In this document: one piece after another, positions 21,810 to 33,320 of the stretch
Layout: each line of letters begins with the position of its first letter
Position numbering within the stretch: position 1 is the first letter of the stretch
NCBI RefSeq assembly: GCF_001625215.2
Contig: NC_030382.2
Coordinates: 35,946,610-36,010,609, forward strand
Direction of reading: 5' to 3'
Source: Daucus carota subsp. sativus
Taxonomy: Eukaryota > Streptophyta > Magnoliopsida > Apiales > Apiaceae
Length of the DNA: 64,000 bases
Position numbers and translations under genes: made by a program
The notes under the pieces: model-generated
The model's input: the letters and a program-made list of their open reading frames with translations, nothing else
Database searches by the model: none
What the model was told of the DNA's origin: nothing

Positions 21810-23006
21810 ATGGCCATGAGCCTTAAAAGAAGCTGCACTTCTAGTTCTCAGGAAGTTGTTCTCAGAGACGAGGATTTATTGACACTGATCCTCTTGCGCG
21901 TGCCTCGGACACGACACAATCTCTTGAAGTCTGTTTCAAAACAATGGCAGTGTCTGATCACCGCGCCCCACTTTCGTAATTTACTACCTCCTCTCCGCGC
22001 CTCTGGTCTCTTCATCCAAGTACCCGTTGAGGTCAGTTCCGGTGATAATGTCTATTTTGTTCCTCTGGATGATCCGAGAACTGCTCCCCTGTTTCGAAAC
22101 CTCGAAAAGGTTTGTATTCTGCAATCCTGCAATGGCCTTTTACTGTGTTCTGATGCCCTTAGAACACATTATGTTTATGACTCATCCACCGATCAATTAG
22201 CGAGTCTTCCTAGACATGGGCTAGACACTGGGAATGGTTTTCGTTATGTTGGCTTGGCTTATGATCCTTCAAAGTCACTTCACTACAAAGTTATTGCTTT
22301 TGTGACTAGGCGTCGAGCTCAATTATTTCATCATGAGAGGGACTTCTATGTTTACTCCTCGGAAACCAAGACCTGGAAGTCCTCTGTACAGTCCTTTATT
22401 TCAGGTCCGGGAATGTACTTCAACGACGGTGTGTATTGGAAGGGGCGTATGCATTGGTTAAGTAGTTTGAACTATGTATCAGAACCAGAATCGGCTCTTT
22501 CTGAATGCCTGTACTTTAATGTGGATGAAGAAAGGTTAGGAACATTTCCAAGGCCACCTATTCGTGTGTGGTCGAATTCAAGGAGGAGTTTGTATTTCGG
22601 GGAATCTGAAGACCATTTGCACGTTGTTGAGGCTCGTCCTTATGCCAATTCACTCAGCGTGTATGAGATGAAGAGTGATTACTCAGAGTGGTTTGTCAAG
22701 TACCGAATAGATCTTGATCCAATATCCAGAGATTTCCCGGAGATAAAAGAGAAGGATATGTTTGACGAAGAAAACGATCATGAACCTGTAGTTAATGTGC
22801 TCTCACTTATTAGAAGGGAGAATTTCCATGAGGATTCATTCGCGGTACTAGAAATACCTGGTAAGGCTATACGTTACAATCTCGTGGACAGAAGCTTCCA
22901 ATTGATACGGGACTTTGGTGCAGACTTAGACTTCGATCCAAAAATAAATGACTATTCGCTATGTGATTTTACAGCTTGTCAGTACATTGTTAATCTTAAT
23001 GTGTAG
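21810..23006 (+). CDS. F-box protein (SCF substrate adaptor)
   Basis: Single-exon gene of 398 residues from the ATG at 21810, or 412 from 21768. The TATA box position makes the downstream ATG more likely. Residues of about 18-60 form an F-box (DEDLLTLILLRVPRTRHNLL, then KSVSKQWQCLI and PHFR), the surface that binds SKP1/ASK in an SCF ubiquitin ligase. The rest resembles the F-box-associated domain of the large plant family: CNGLLLC, YVYDSSTDQLASLP, GLAYDPSKSLHYKVIAF, then YSSETKTWKSS and YWKGRMHWLS. That domain should select the target, which cannot be predicted. The frame is intact and codon use is even. Such genes expand by tandem duplication, but no second copy is in this window. Confidence 0.85.
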   Translation: MAMSLKRSCTSSSQEVVLRDEDLLTLILLRVPRTRHNLLKSVSKQWQCLITAPHFRNLLPPLRASGLFIQVPVEVSSGDNVYFVPLDDPRTAPLFRNLEKVCILQSCNGLLLCSDALRTHYVYDSSTDQLASLPRHGLDTGNGFRYVGLAYDPSKSLHYKVIAFVTRRRAQLFHHERDFYVYSSETKTWKSSVQSFISGPGMYFNDGVYWKGRMHWLSSLNYVSEPESALSECLYFNVDEERLGTFPRPPIRVWSNSRRSLYFGESEDHLHVVEARPYANSLSVYEMKSDYSEWFVKYRIDLDPISRDFPEIKEKDMFDEENDHEPVVNVLSLIRRENFHEDSFAVLEIPGKAIRYNLVDRSFQLIRDFGADLDFDPKINDYSLCDFTACQYIVNLNV

Positions 23007-24107
23007 TGACAACATTCTTTCTGGTCTTGTACTATTGATCAACGCAATGATAAGTATATTGTTCTGTATTTTTATCTAGTCTGTATTTCGAAGCTATAGT
23101 GCTTTTTCTTCCTTACTAACATTCGAAAGAAAATCTGAGTCTCTCATATCAGTAACTAAAACAAGGGCTTTTATAACTCTGTCTGACTTGAAGTGAATCG
23201 ATACGAAAGTTGTATTTAGTTTTGCATTGGAATAGTGGGATGTGATCCGTTCTCCTTCGTTTCACACAACAGCTTAAGAGCAAAATCACCATCCTCAATC
23301 ACTGTCACCACAATTTTCGCAAATTAAAGATGATTCAAGTGCTGCTGTATGATAGAGTTGAGGCAAATCTCCAGAACATCACAGTGGTGCCCAGATTCTA
23401 GTCATCTTTTCCGGCGGCTTGATCGAAATCTGGCAACACAAAGTCGATCAAAACTTAACCAAACTCAACATTTTATATTACAAACTGAAACTCTCAACAT
23501 CTACAATCTATTACAATTAACAATACAAACAAACAATCAACCATGAATCTGGAAAATTGATAAATAATTACTAACAAAATCCAACAACTCGACCTATCAA
23601 TTCTAGTAATCAAATGATATGATTATATACCTCAATCGATTATAAATGACATGGGAAACTATTTAAGACAAAATAAGTCAAAAATCAACTAATAAAAAAC
23701 CTCCCATTTCGGGTTATGAACCCCAAATCAGGTTTAAAAATTACTACTTTGTTCCAATGTTTCGAGGGTATATTCAGATGGAGATGGAGAATGTTTTGGA
23801 TTTCGTAACGGTTATGGAACAAAGTGGTAGTAAATTAGGGCTAATGAACATAAAATTAGGGTTTTTATACATTAAAATGGGGAAAAAGACCTTAAAATAC
23901 GTTTTTCCCATTTTACCCACGCCTTAATTAACGTTAAACACCAATATTTAACGGAGGTTGACGGAAATGGTGAGAATTACCGCGCACAAAATACGTGTGG
24001 GTGACAAAGTGCAATTATCTAAAATTTGTATACTAAAATGTTTTTGGACCGAAGTTTAGGGGTGTGAATTGCAATAAGCTCTTAATTATATCATTGAAAA
24101 TCGTATC
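23007..24107. other. F-box 3' flank and unassigned repeat-like sequence
   Basis: After the 3' UTR, about 23700-24090 has the look of a worn repeat (TTAACGGAGGTTGACGG, then GTGCAATTA and a later AATTGCAATAAG), resembling in style the outer element at 52.5-54.3 kb. Borders could not be fixed. The 65-codon frame at 23349 is not convincing. Confidence 0.35.
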
Positions 24108-24207
24108 GAGCTTACTAATTTATAAATATTGTTAGGGACAACTTGTACTACTTGCCTGAGCTTACTAATTTATAAATATTGTTAGGGACAACTTGTACTA
24201 CTTGCCT
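24108..24207. repeat. 50-bp perfect tandem duplication
   Basis: Two identical 50-bp units (24108-24157, 24158-24207) beginning GAGCTTACTAATTTATAAAT. Identity indicates a recent event or an assembly artefact. Confidence 0.85.
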
Positions 24208-24786
24208 CTAATAGAGTAATTGCATAAGCATGGATGCGAGGCTTAAAAGCTGCATGTTTACATCTAACTCTCAACTCAAATCTTTTATGTCTTCATGAAC
24301 AATACATTAATAACACATTTAGACACTACCAAAGTGTCTTTGCTATATAAAACTTTCAATAGTTCTTTATCAAACCAACGTGGAACTCAAAGTTTCCTTT
24401 TCAATATTCTACTACCAAGAAAGCAATTTCAGATCATCACAACTCACTCATTCCTTAGTCGTTTTGAGTGAATAAACATGCATTTGGAAGCTCTCTCGGA
24501 GAAGAACATAATCCACGCATAACCCACCACGAACACATAGCCGAGCCTCACTCAAACTGATGCTCAAAATGTCAATATTCTAACCGATTCTTTGATAAAT
24601 TTTTACCTCCGAAGATTTTAAAACGTATTTACAACTCTATAGCAAAACCGCATTGATAGGAATTAGGTAAAACATGAAGAAAACCATGAAAACATAAAAT
24701 AACGAGGTCCCAACAGAAACACTAAAGTTGGTGTCATTTTAATACTTATTGCAGGAACTTATTGCGAGAAAACATGAGCATATGTG

Positions 24787-26818
24787 TCAGCTCCCTTCTT
24801 TTTTTAGATTGATGACAACGACACTCACGTTATCACTGCTCCGCCTAACAAACGCTAGCTTCGTCAATAATAATGAAGCGTCCGCGCACGGCTCGCCGCT
24901 GCCGGAGTGATTTGCCGGCAACGGGACTTTTCCGTCGAGACACATTCGGGCGACGCCGCATGCAGTCTGGTTCGACACCATGTCCCATAATCCATCACTG
25001 GCTAGTATCAAACATTCGTCGTCCGCTGTTCGGTTTATTATTGTCACTTCGGGTTCGCAACTCACGTATGGCTTTAAATATTTGTCACCTGGGAAAAATT
25101 ACACGTATAAAATGTTATAAACATCGTACATCTTATCGTCCCCAGACCTAAGTATTTTTATGGAGAATTTTTTACCTATAGCTCTTGACATGGCGAGAAC
25201 GCCGAGGACTCGTGGTCCGTCCCAGTAAATAACACGGCCACCAGCCAGGGGCGGATGCACATTAGCTTGAGTGGGTGCACAGGACCCCACTCAGCTTGGA
25301 CTTGAACCCCTTTTTAAGCCTAGACTCAAAACTAATGTTAACTTAGAAATAATTAAACAAACAAACGATGTTTTCTCCTAAATGGAAAAATGGTTTTTCT
25401 AGTATGTTTTTACGGACTCACATTAACAACTACTTTTTGTTTAGATTGAGAAATTTTAAATGTCGAAGATTGTGCATGCAGAGGGGTCATTATTATTAAT
25501 GTGATTAGAGCCTATAAGAATCCACTACTTCGTCAAAAAGTGGTTGTTAGTGTTACTTCCTTCTTTTATAATAGTCGTTTTGACTTTCCGTGATTTGAGG
25601 AGTATCATATATTATTTAAGGAACCCACTGAAATATAATCCTGGATCCGCCACTGCGGCACCAGCAGCTTCAATTCGGCTCAGCTCATCCGGACGATCAG
25701 GCTGCATATTATGAAGTTGTAAAAATTATAAGAAACGATAGATAAAAATCAAATTCTTAATTATATAAAGAAATCTCTGTACTTTTGTTGTATTAATTAC
25801 CTTATGATCTCTGGATAGAGGAACAGCTTTGCCTTTCCTGCACAAAACCGCTCTAGAATCGCCACAGTTCGCCACAACAATCTTCTCCGGCGTCACAATC
25901 GCAACCACAGCCGTGGAACCAACCGCATCCGACTCGGGCGAAGGCAGCTGGCATCTGCAACCAGTGGCGAGCACCACAGCTTCTTTCTTCGTGATCACCT
26001 CATTGTCCATCCGACTAAAGCTCCTCCGCAGAGCTTCCTGCCACTCGGTAGGCTCCAGTGCCACCTTCCCTTCCAACTCCTCTCTTATCAACTCATGCAG
26101 CCTTTCTTTACACCTCTTCGATACCTATTTAACAGGAGTAACATAAATAAATCAAGTCCACCACAAACACATGTATTAGTTCTTATACAGCAACATAAAT
26201 AAATCAAGTCCACCACAAACACATGTATTAGTTCTTATATATGTTAATGTGTTCTATTTTAACTAACAAAGTATTTGCAATATTGATTTAACCATGAACA
26301 TGTCAAACAAAAGTAGTCTTCATAGAACTAAACCGTATTAATTTCTGATAATATTAACATACATGAGAACATCCGTGTCCATCGTAAACACCAAAATAGT
26401 GAAACCCCGAGGAATCCCCATCCTCCTTGCTACAAAACGAAGGATGAATCGCTACAAAATCCTCCATATCTCTTCTCCTCCCACAAATCGACGAATGTCC
26501 AAACCTCGGACACTTCTCCGAAACCACAAAACCCTCTTTCTCATTCTTCCCCACCAAACTCATCTCCCTCCTCAACTCCCCTTTCTCACCTTCCTCCACA
26601 CCACCACCGCCGGAAAACATCTGCAGCCTCCGTCTCTTTAGTCCCCTACTATTCTCTTCCTCCCCCGCAACAAATCTCGCTCTACACATCTCCATCTTCC
26701 TGCGCCGCGAAGCCCGCGCATCTTTCGTACACGACGAGGCCGATACTTTGGGGCTCGAATTCTCGTTCATCAACTTCCCCGACCAAGTATCCGTCATTGC
26801 AGATTTTATCGAATTCAT
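24787..26818 (-). CDS. Clade A protein phosphatase 2C, HAI type, exon 3 split by a MITE
   Basis: A Mg/Mn-dependent phosphatase of the ABA core pathway; clade A PP2Cs hold SnRK2 kinases inactive until bound by PYR/PYL receptors. Exons: 26818-26363, 26124-25801, 25701-25176 (interrupted) and 25088-24787. Exon 1 carries the nuclear-looking RRRK and KRRR stretches, then GRRRDMEDFVA and YDGHG (145-149, metal site). Exon 2 has VGSTAVVAIV and VANCGDSRAVL. Exon 3 has RPDELSRIEAAGG, then VIYWDGPRVLGVLAMSRAIG, with the Trp that senses the receptor-ABA complex. Exon 4 has GDKYLKPYV, then LILASDGLWDMVSN and DNVSVVVI. Transposon DNA at 25246-25655 lies between EAAG and GRVIYW and brings in a stop, so the allele should be null unless the insert is removed by splicing. 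All other frame and splice sites are intact, so the hit is recent. The start at 26818 is the first sensible ATG. Confidence 0.88.
25246..25655. mobile_element. hAT-like MITE inside PP2C exon 3
   Basis: The ends CAGGGGCGGATGC and GGATCCGCCACTG are imperfect inverted repeats of the common plant CAGNGGCGGAT type. The exon sequence CACCAGC is present on both sides (25239-25245 and 25659-25665), fitting a 7-8-bp target duplication that has changed slightly. It is about 410 bp and AT-rich, with no coding region. Confidence 0.8.
26140..26239. repeat. 52-bp tandem duplication in PP2C intron 1
   Basis: Two near-identical copies (from 26140 and from 26192) starting AACATAAATAAATCAAGTCC, within the 238-bp intron between exons 1 and 2. 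It does not touch the splice sites. Confidence 0.8.
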
Positions 26819-27960
26819 ACAAAAATCGACGAGCTGTTTGTAACAAATGCGCACGAAAATGATGGAGGTGAGGAAAATGATGGAGATTTTAAGGTAAAAA
26901 ATGGGGCGGACCGACTTGGGGAATGAGGTCAGATGGTTGAATCGGGACCGTTGATTGAATTTGGTAAAATGAACACGTAGCATGAGTAAAGATTCGTGGC
27001 CCAATGGGATCTGGGCACGGCCGAGATAGTTATTTGCTTAGGTGACACGCATGTGGCCTAGTACTGAAAAGGAGGGAGTGTATGCTACTACTATGAATTT
27101 TCATTTCGAACTGGGGACGCGTGGCGAGTGTGAGCAGCGATACGAGATTTCTATCTGCCTTTCTGGATTCTCAAGTTTCTGAGTCTGGTTGGAGTTACGA
27201 TTGTTTTCAAATTCGCTTTTACTTTGATTATTATTCTTTTGGTTATTCATTATTTGTAATCACACGTAAAAAAAATAGATATTTTGATTCAAAAAATATT
27301 AACTACATTCACTAAGAAGAGATTATTAATTTCTTTCAAAACAATGGCACAAACATTTTCGAAAACATAAATATAATAGATTTCTTATAATTAATGAAAA
27401 TTGGAACAAAATTTTGAAAAACATCAAGTGAGTATAAAATTGCTGGGATGGATTTGAGAATAGATTAGAGGTGGGAGAGAATAAGACTTTTCATCTTAAG
27501 TTGAAGTTGTGATCTCAAAGAGGTAGAGAGAATTAAATGGTGGAACGAATGAGTTTTTCTAATTATTATCTATAATATAGTTCATTTTTCATTTCATTTC
27601 TTTCAGAATTATTTACCCCAACCAAACATAACACAAGTGTCTTCCTAAAATTTGGACTTGGGGCTACTAAAGAATAAAAATGAATAGAATTCTGTATCAT
27701 TTTAGATGTTATTTATCATATTAGTGATCATTTTCATACTTGCGGTATTAAAGTGAAACATTTGAATAAATTTCTACATTTAGTTATATATTTTGATCTA
27801 CTAATGAAACAGATTAAAATTTGAGACGAACAAAAGATTTTAGAAACTGAAGCCCGTAACCTCACCTACAACTCGTTCGCATCGAACACGTATATTATGC
27901 ACGTAACATTTGAATATATGGGCACATGAGTGAGATAAGCTGATAGAAGAGAATACTCAT
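26819..27960. other. PP2C upstream region and flank
   Basis: The PP2C promoter should lie here on the minus strand. A GACGCGTGGC element at about 27116-27125 resembles ABRE/CE3-like cores, but this is weak. The remainder is AT-rich without a recognised gene. The text CCCCAACCAAACATAACAC near 27620 looks like the end of a worn element whose partner was not found. Confidence 0.35.
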
Positions 27961-27967
27961 TTCTCCG

Positions 27968-28730
27968 TCCATCTCCAGCAGTTGTGATCCAAAAATTCAA
28001 ATTTGGATCATCAACTGATCCAAATATCTGATCAACTCCAGCAGCGTGATCCAAATTCTGATCCAAATTACTTTTTGTATATTATATTACATAAATTTTA
28101 TATTAAAATTAAACTATATAATCTCAAATTTAATTTTTAATCATTATTAACTACTTATATTATATTTAATTAAATAATTTAATTATTTTTTAACATCGAT
28201 CAAAGTATCTCAAAATTAAGAACATGAAGATGAAACTCAAGGATCTCAAAATGACATGATAGCTACGTATAATGTTTTGATTATCTCTGAAGAAACGGAA
28301 ATAATCTGTTCGACTAAATCAAAATTTATATTTATTGTACTGTTTTCAAGTCATTTCCCGGTATTGTAATTGTATCTTATGCATTTTATGTACCTTTTAT
28401 TTTATTCATGTAATGTACTCTCTTTTTTAATTTCAAAGAAATTTACTTTCCTATTATCCTAAGTTTTACTAAAACATTAATTTTATTAATTATTAATTAA
28501 ATATTAATAATCACAAAATAATTTTAAGTCCGATAAACAAAATAACAAAATTATTATTTTATAATAAATCAGGTGATCCAAATTTGGATCAGTGAACAGT
28601 GGTGATCCAAATTTGGATCAGTCCTATTCACTGATCCAAATTTGGATCACTTTTTGGATCACTGTTGGAGGAGAATTTGAGATAATCTGCCCCAAATTTG
28701 GATCTTTGGATCCCTGCTGGGTTTGCCCTC
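27968..28730. mobile_element. Foldback element rich in GATCCAAATTTGGATC palindromes
   Basis: The left part (27970-28070) and right part (28570-28730) carry many copies of GATCCAAA and TTTGGATC, several fused into the 16-bp palindrome GATCCAAATTTGGATC. The edges include CCAGCAG-type motifs (CTCCAGCAG left, CTGCTGGG right). The centre is AT-rich. It is related to the fragment at 13485-13600. The superfamily is unclear. Confidence 0.6.
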
Positions 28731-28842
28731 AGTCACCGGTATTTGGAGTCACAATCACTGAAACTGATTATCAATCAATTAGTAGTAGTCATATTATTTA
28801 AGTTGACGGACCTACTCATTAGTTTTTTTTTTTATAAATATT

Positions 28843-29104
28843 ACTCCTTCCGTCTCTTAATACTTTTCCTGTTTGTTTTTAGCACGTTTGTCAATGCACA
28901 CTTTTGATTGTTAATATCTTTATTTTCGTATTAGTATTAAATATAAAAATTTCACCGTATTAAAGTACTTAGGAATACGAATCCAACAAGATCACTCATG
29001 ATTATATTTGGTCTTATAGATTAAACGTAAATTAGTAATTCGTTTCATGTTATGAACAGTCCCGACATATGAAACGAGAAAAGAAATAAGAAACGGAGGG
29101 AGTA
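28843..29104. mobile_element. Stowaway-like MITE, copy 1 of a tandem pair
   Basis: The ends ACTCCTTCCGTCTCTTA and AGAAACGGAGGGAGT are flanked by TA. It is about 262 bp and its interior is clearly homologous to the next element along its length. Confidence 0.75.
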
Positions 29105-29109
29105 TTACT

Positions 29110-29371
29110 ACTCCCTCCGTCCCTAACTACTTTTCCTGTTTCTCCTTTTCACGTTTGCCAACACACACTTTTGATCATTAATATCTTTAATTTTATATTA
29201 GTATTAAATATAAAAATTTCACCGTATTAAAGTACTCGTAAATACGAAACCAACAAGATCACTCATGACTATATTTAGTCTTATAGATTAGACGTAAATT
29301 AGTCATTTGTCTCATGTTATGAACAGTCCCGACATATCAAACGAGAAAAGCTTTTTGGCACGGAGGGAGTA
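29110..29371. mobile_element. Stowaway-like MITE, copy 2 of a tandem pair
   Basis: The ends ACTCCCTCCGTCCCTAAC and GGCACGGAGGGAGTA lie in the same orientation and at nearly the same length as copy 1, separated from it by only a few bases (TTACT). Confidence 0.75.
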
Positions 29372-30019
29372 TCATTTAGTCCTACAGCATTAATGTTTGT
29401 TTTCAATATACTCGTATATGAAGAGCCGTATTTTAGAAATTTGAAATCTGACAATTATTTGTACGTGAAACAACAAATGCATAGGGTACATGTCATGAAG
29501 TTTCCGCTGACATGTCTATATAAGATGTATTTTATAATAAGACATGCTCAAATGACATCATATTTATCGTTAAATATATAGAAAAAACTGTGGCATTATC
29601 ATATCATTACTATTAAGTGCACTTACAAATATTGAGAATTTAACGGGCCTAGGAATTAGGCTTGAAGCTATAGTTCGTTATAACTTATAATTATGATGAA
29701 AATTATATAACTATTTTGGATCATATTTAAAAATCTAAATATTTATAAGATATAGTAATATTTATATAAAATTTATATTTATGATATAAATATAATATAA
29801 AAAATTAATAAAAAAACATGTCAAATAAATAAAAAGCATGTCTAAGCTAATGATGGTCATGACATGTTCCGTTTGACATGCCCATATGCTTGTCAGCTTG
29901 TGACATGAACCATAATCGAGACTACTGTTGGATCCGAATTTCAATTAGAATGCATTTCATCCGGACACATTACAATAAAACACTTTAATTCAATGAAAAT
30001 ATTTCGCTGACCTAATATT
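29372..30019. other. Intergenic, nothing firm
   Basis: AT-rich. The word GACATG and its complement recur (29500-29560, 29815-29910), suggesting a worn inverted repeat, but no clean ends were found. Confidence 0.35.
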
Positions 30020-30021
30020 AT

Positions 30022-30250
30022 GGGGCCGTTTGGGCAAGTTTAAAAGAAGTGACTTCTTGCTTAAACTAGAGAAGTGGAGCAGAAGTGAGAAGTAAATAAG
30101 TTAATAAAGTGTTTGGAAAAGAAGCAGAAGCTCTGAGATAAAAGTTAACATTCTCAGCTTCTTAGAAGTGCTTCTACTTCTTTACACAAACGGGTCAAGA
30201 GAAGCAGAAGCCAGAAGCAACTTCTGCTTCTCTTAAACAAACAGGGCCAT
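30022..30250. mobile_element. MITE with GGGCCGTTTG / CAAACAGGGCC ends
   Basis: The ends GGGGCCGTTTGGGCAAG and CTTAAACAAACAGGGCC are inverted, with repeated AGAAGCAGAAG purine blocks inside on both arms. It is about 230 bp. A longer relative begins near 35945. Confidence 0.65.
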
Positions 30251-30440
30251 AGTGTAACGAAATTTCGAAGGCCAAATTTTCCCGGTGCTTGTTCGTGGTA
30301 GTTTCTCAAGCTGCAGACTCTTGAGAACAGGTCTTGCAAGTATTTGATTATAATTAAATACTCCTAGTAGCCCTTGGAGTCTTGGAGATGGTCTAATGAA
30401 CTATTCATTCTCGTTAGAACAATATAGTGGATCATTTTAT

Positions 30441-30640
30441 TGGCTATAGGACCAACTTGTGGGAATTTAATACAATTATTATCTCATTATATAATATATT
30501 TATTATAATTTGAAATGATAATATTATATTTTCAAATTATTGACTATAGGGCCAACTTGTGTGAATTTCATACAATTATTATCTCATTATATAATATATT
30601 TATTATAATTGGAAATGATAATATTATATTTTTAAAATAT
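30441..30640. repeat. 100-bp tandem duplication
   Basis: Two copies (30441-30540 and 30541-30640) starting TGGCTATAGG and TGACTATAGG with a handful of differences. AT-rich and non-coding. Confidence 0.8.
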
Positions 30641-30871
30641 AGTTGATCTCATCAGAAAGTAATATATTACATGTTTTTTTTTATAATTTAAACTTATATG
30701 CCTTACAAATGAGTGTATCAGAATACTTCTCAGGATGAGCCGGATTCAAACCTGGATATCCGGGGACAAACACTCCATTTGGAACATAATATAATACATG
30801 TTTAACAAATCAATATTTTGTATAATTTAGTCAATATTTTAGTCCGAACATAATGATTACGCTCTTATAAT

Positions 30872-33320
30872 AAAACTAGTGAAAAAAGCCGCGCTTCGCG
30901 GCGACGTGATAAATTTTGATATAAATCAATATTATAATAGCATAAAAATTATTTTGAGTCATTTTCCCGTTAAACATATCACAAATAAAATATATTATAA
31001 TTGGTATAAAAATTATACTAATAACAAAATATTATAATTTATATATTAGTTTGGGTCGCCTTACTGTCAAACACAATACTAATAAAAATTATTCTGATAA
31101 AATTAAAGATTATAATTAGATAAAAAGTATTTTGAACTGTGGTCCCGTTTTAACAAAAGAATATATTATAACATAGATAAAAAATTATTTTAGCCACTTT
31201 CCTGTCAAACATAATACTAATAAAAAATTTATTATTATTTAGATAAAAATTAGTTTGGGCCGCCTCCCGTGCCCGTCAAACACAATACTAATCAAGAATC
31301 ATTTACATTATCATAAAATCAATATATGATTCCTATTTTATTTGTTAATTATTTGAATTTTATGATTCCTATTTATTAGTTAAAATTATTATTCTTTTAT
31401 GATTCTAATTTGTTTGCCATTAGTTTATTTAATGAGTATTATCTTTACAATCTTTTATTTTCATTCAAAATTTAAGAAAATTTAAAGACCAAACCGAAAA
31501 TAAAAATTGTACATATTACCTTACAAATCTTAAATATAAATCATATTTTATCTATGATTGTTAATTTAAATAAATATAATCTTATTATTTTTAGGATTTC
31601 TAAATAAGAAAATAATTGTATTACCTTTTGAATCCAAAAAGAAAAGAATTATATTAGCTTTTGGAATCCTGGAACTTGATTTTTTAAATTAAAATTATAT
31701 TTTTTATCCGAAATTTAAGAAAATTATATGAAAGAATTTTATTATTTTTAGAATCCAATAAAAAAAGAATTGTATTATCTTTAAAATTCTTGAACTTGAT
31801 TTTTTGAATTATAATTTTATTTTCTATTCGAAATTCAAGAAAATTATATTACTGAATCGAACGGATCGTTGTAAGTTCATGCATACTATTTGAACGAGGT
31901 TGCGAAGATCTCAATGTAATTTTATTTTCTATCCAAAATTTAAGTTAGTTTAAATAAATATAATCCTATTCATTTTAGGATTCCTCAATAAGAAAAGAAC
32001 TGTATTACCTTTAGAATCCAAAAAGAAAAGAATTGTATTAACTTTTGGAATCCTTGACATTGATTTTTTAAATTAAAATTATATTTTCAATCCGAAATTT
32101 AAGAAAATTATATGAAAGAATTTTATCATTTTTAGAATCCAATAAAAAAAAGAATTGTATTATCTTTAAAATTCTTAAACTTGATTTTCTGAATTATAAT
32201 TTTATTTTTTATTCGAAATTCAAGAAAATTATAAAACTGAATCGAACAGATTGTTGTAAGTTCATGCATACTATTTGAATGAGGTTGCGAAGATCTTAAT
32301 GTAATTTTATTTTCTAATCAAAATTGAAGTAAATTATAAAACTGAATCGAACAATTTTAGAGACTTCACCGCCCTGCATCCTTGCATGTATCACCTCTAT
32401 ACCGATAATAATTATGGATTGTCAAAAATAATTAAAAATCAAAAAATAATAACAGCGTGTGATGTTCTTAAGTTCTTTGTATTAGTCTTGCACTGCATAT
32501 ATATTCTATAGGATCGCGCTCAAAAGAGAACCACTCCTTAAAATAGAACCATAGAACCACTAAGGTTCTGCTGCAGAACCATAAATTTTAAATAGATTTT
32601 TAGGATCTAAATCTAAATACATGTTTTTTTCATGTTTTTTCATCATTGTGTGTGTTCAAAAATAATTTTAAAATTAATACATAGATTTTGACATTTTTTT
32701 GCATGTGAAGTTCTGCTGCAGAACCCTTCATAATAAGGTAAGGGTTCTATGGTTCTCTGTCTAATGGTTCTCTCTGGAACATGACTCATATTCTATATTC
32801 AGATGGAAACCTACTTAGGCAAATTCTTCTGATTTCTTGCTCAGGCCAAACGGATCGTAACCATAAACTGCATTAAGTAAATCAGTAACCATGATCGTGT
32901 ATGAAATTTAATGCAAATATCACTACCTTACGAATTTTAAATATAAATGATATTATATCTATGATCCTTAGATTGAATAAATATAATCTTATTTCTTTTA
33001 AGATTCCTAAATAAGAAAAGAATAGTATCATCTTTAGAATTCAATAAGAAAGGAGTTATATTACCTTTAGAATTCTTGAACCTGATTTTTTGAATATAAT
33101 TATATTTTATATCCAAAATTCAAGAAAAATCATAAAGTCCTTCTAGGATTCCTAAATAAGAAAAGAATCGTATCATCTTTAGAATTCAATAAGAAAGGAG
33201 TTATATTACCTTTAGAATTCTTGAACCTGATTTTTTTTAATATAACTATATTTTATATCCGAAATTTAAGAAAAATCAGAAGGCTGAATCGAACAATTCT
33301 AGAGCCGCCCGCATCCTCCT
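30872..33320 (+). mobile_element. Candidate non-autonomous Helitron with internal repeats
   Basis: The left edge TCTTATAATAAAACTAGTG is followed by CCGCGCTTCGCGGCG, a GC palindrome in otherwise very AT-rich DNA, as seen at the starts of several plant Helitrons. The body is made of diverged direct repeats of about 390 bp: the block TTGTAAGTTCATGCATACTA recurs at about 31871 and 32257, and AAGAAAAGAATTGTATTA-type blocks recur from 31600 to 33200. No CTRR terminus with hairpin was pinned down; the end is set where the repeats stop. No Rep/helicase coding sequence is present. Confidence 0.4.
32508..32790. mobile_element. Short element with AGAACC-rich inverted ends, inserted in the candidate Helitron
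   Basis: AGAGAACCACT...AGAACCATAGAACC on the left faces GGTTCTATGGTTCTCTG on the right, with TTCTGCTGCAGAACC present near both ends. It interrupts the direct-repeat pattern. A stretch of its interior (TCATCATTGTGTGTGTTC) recurs at about 13820-13845. Confidence 0.55.
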
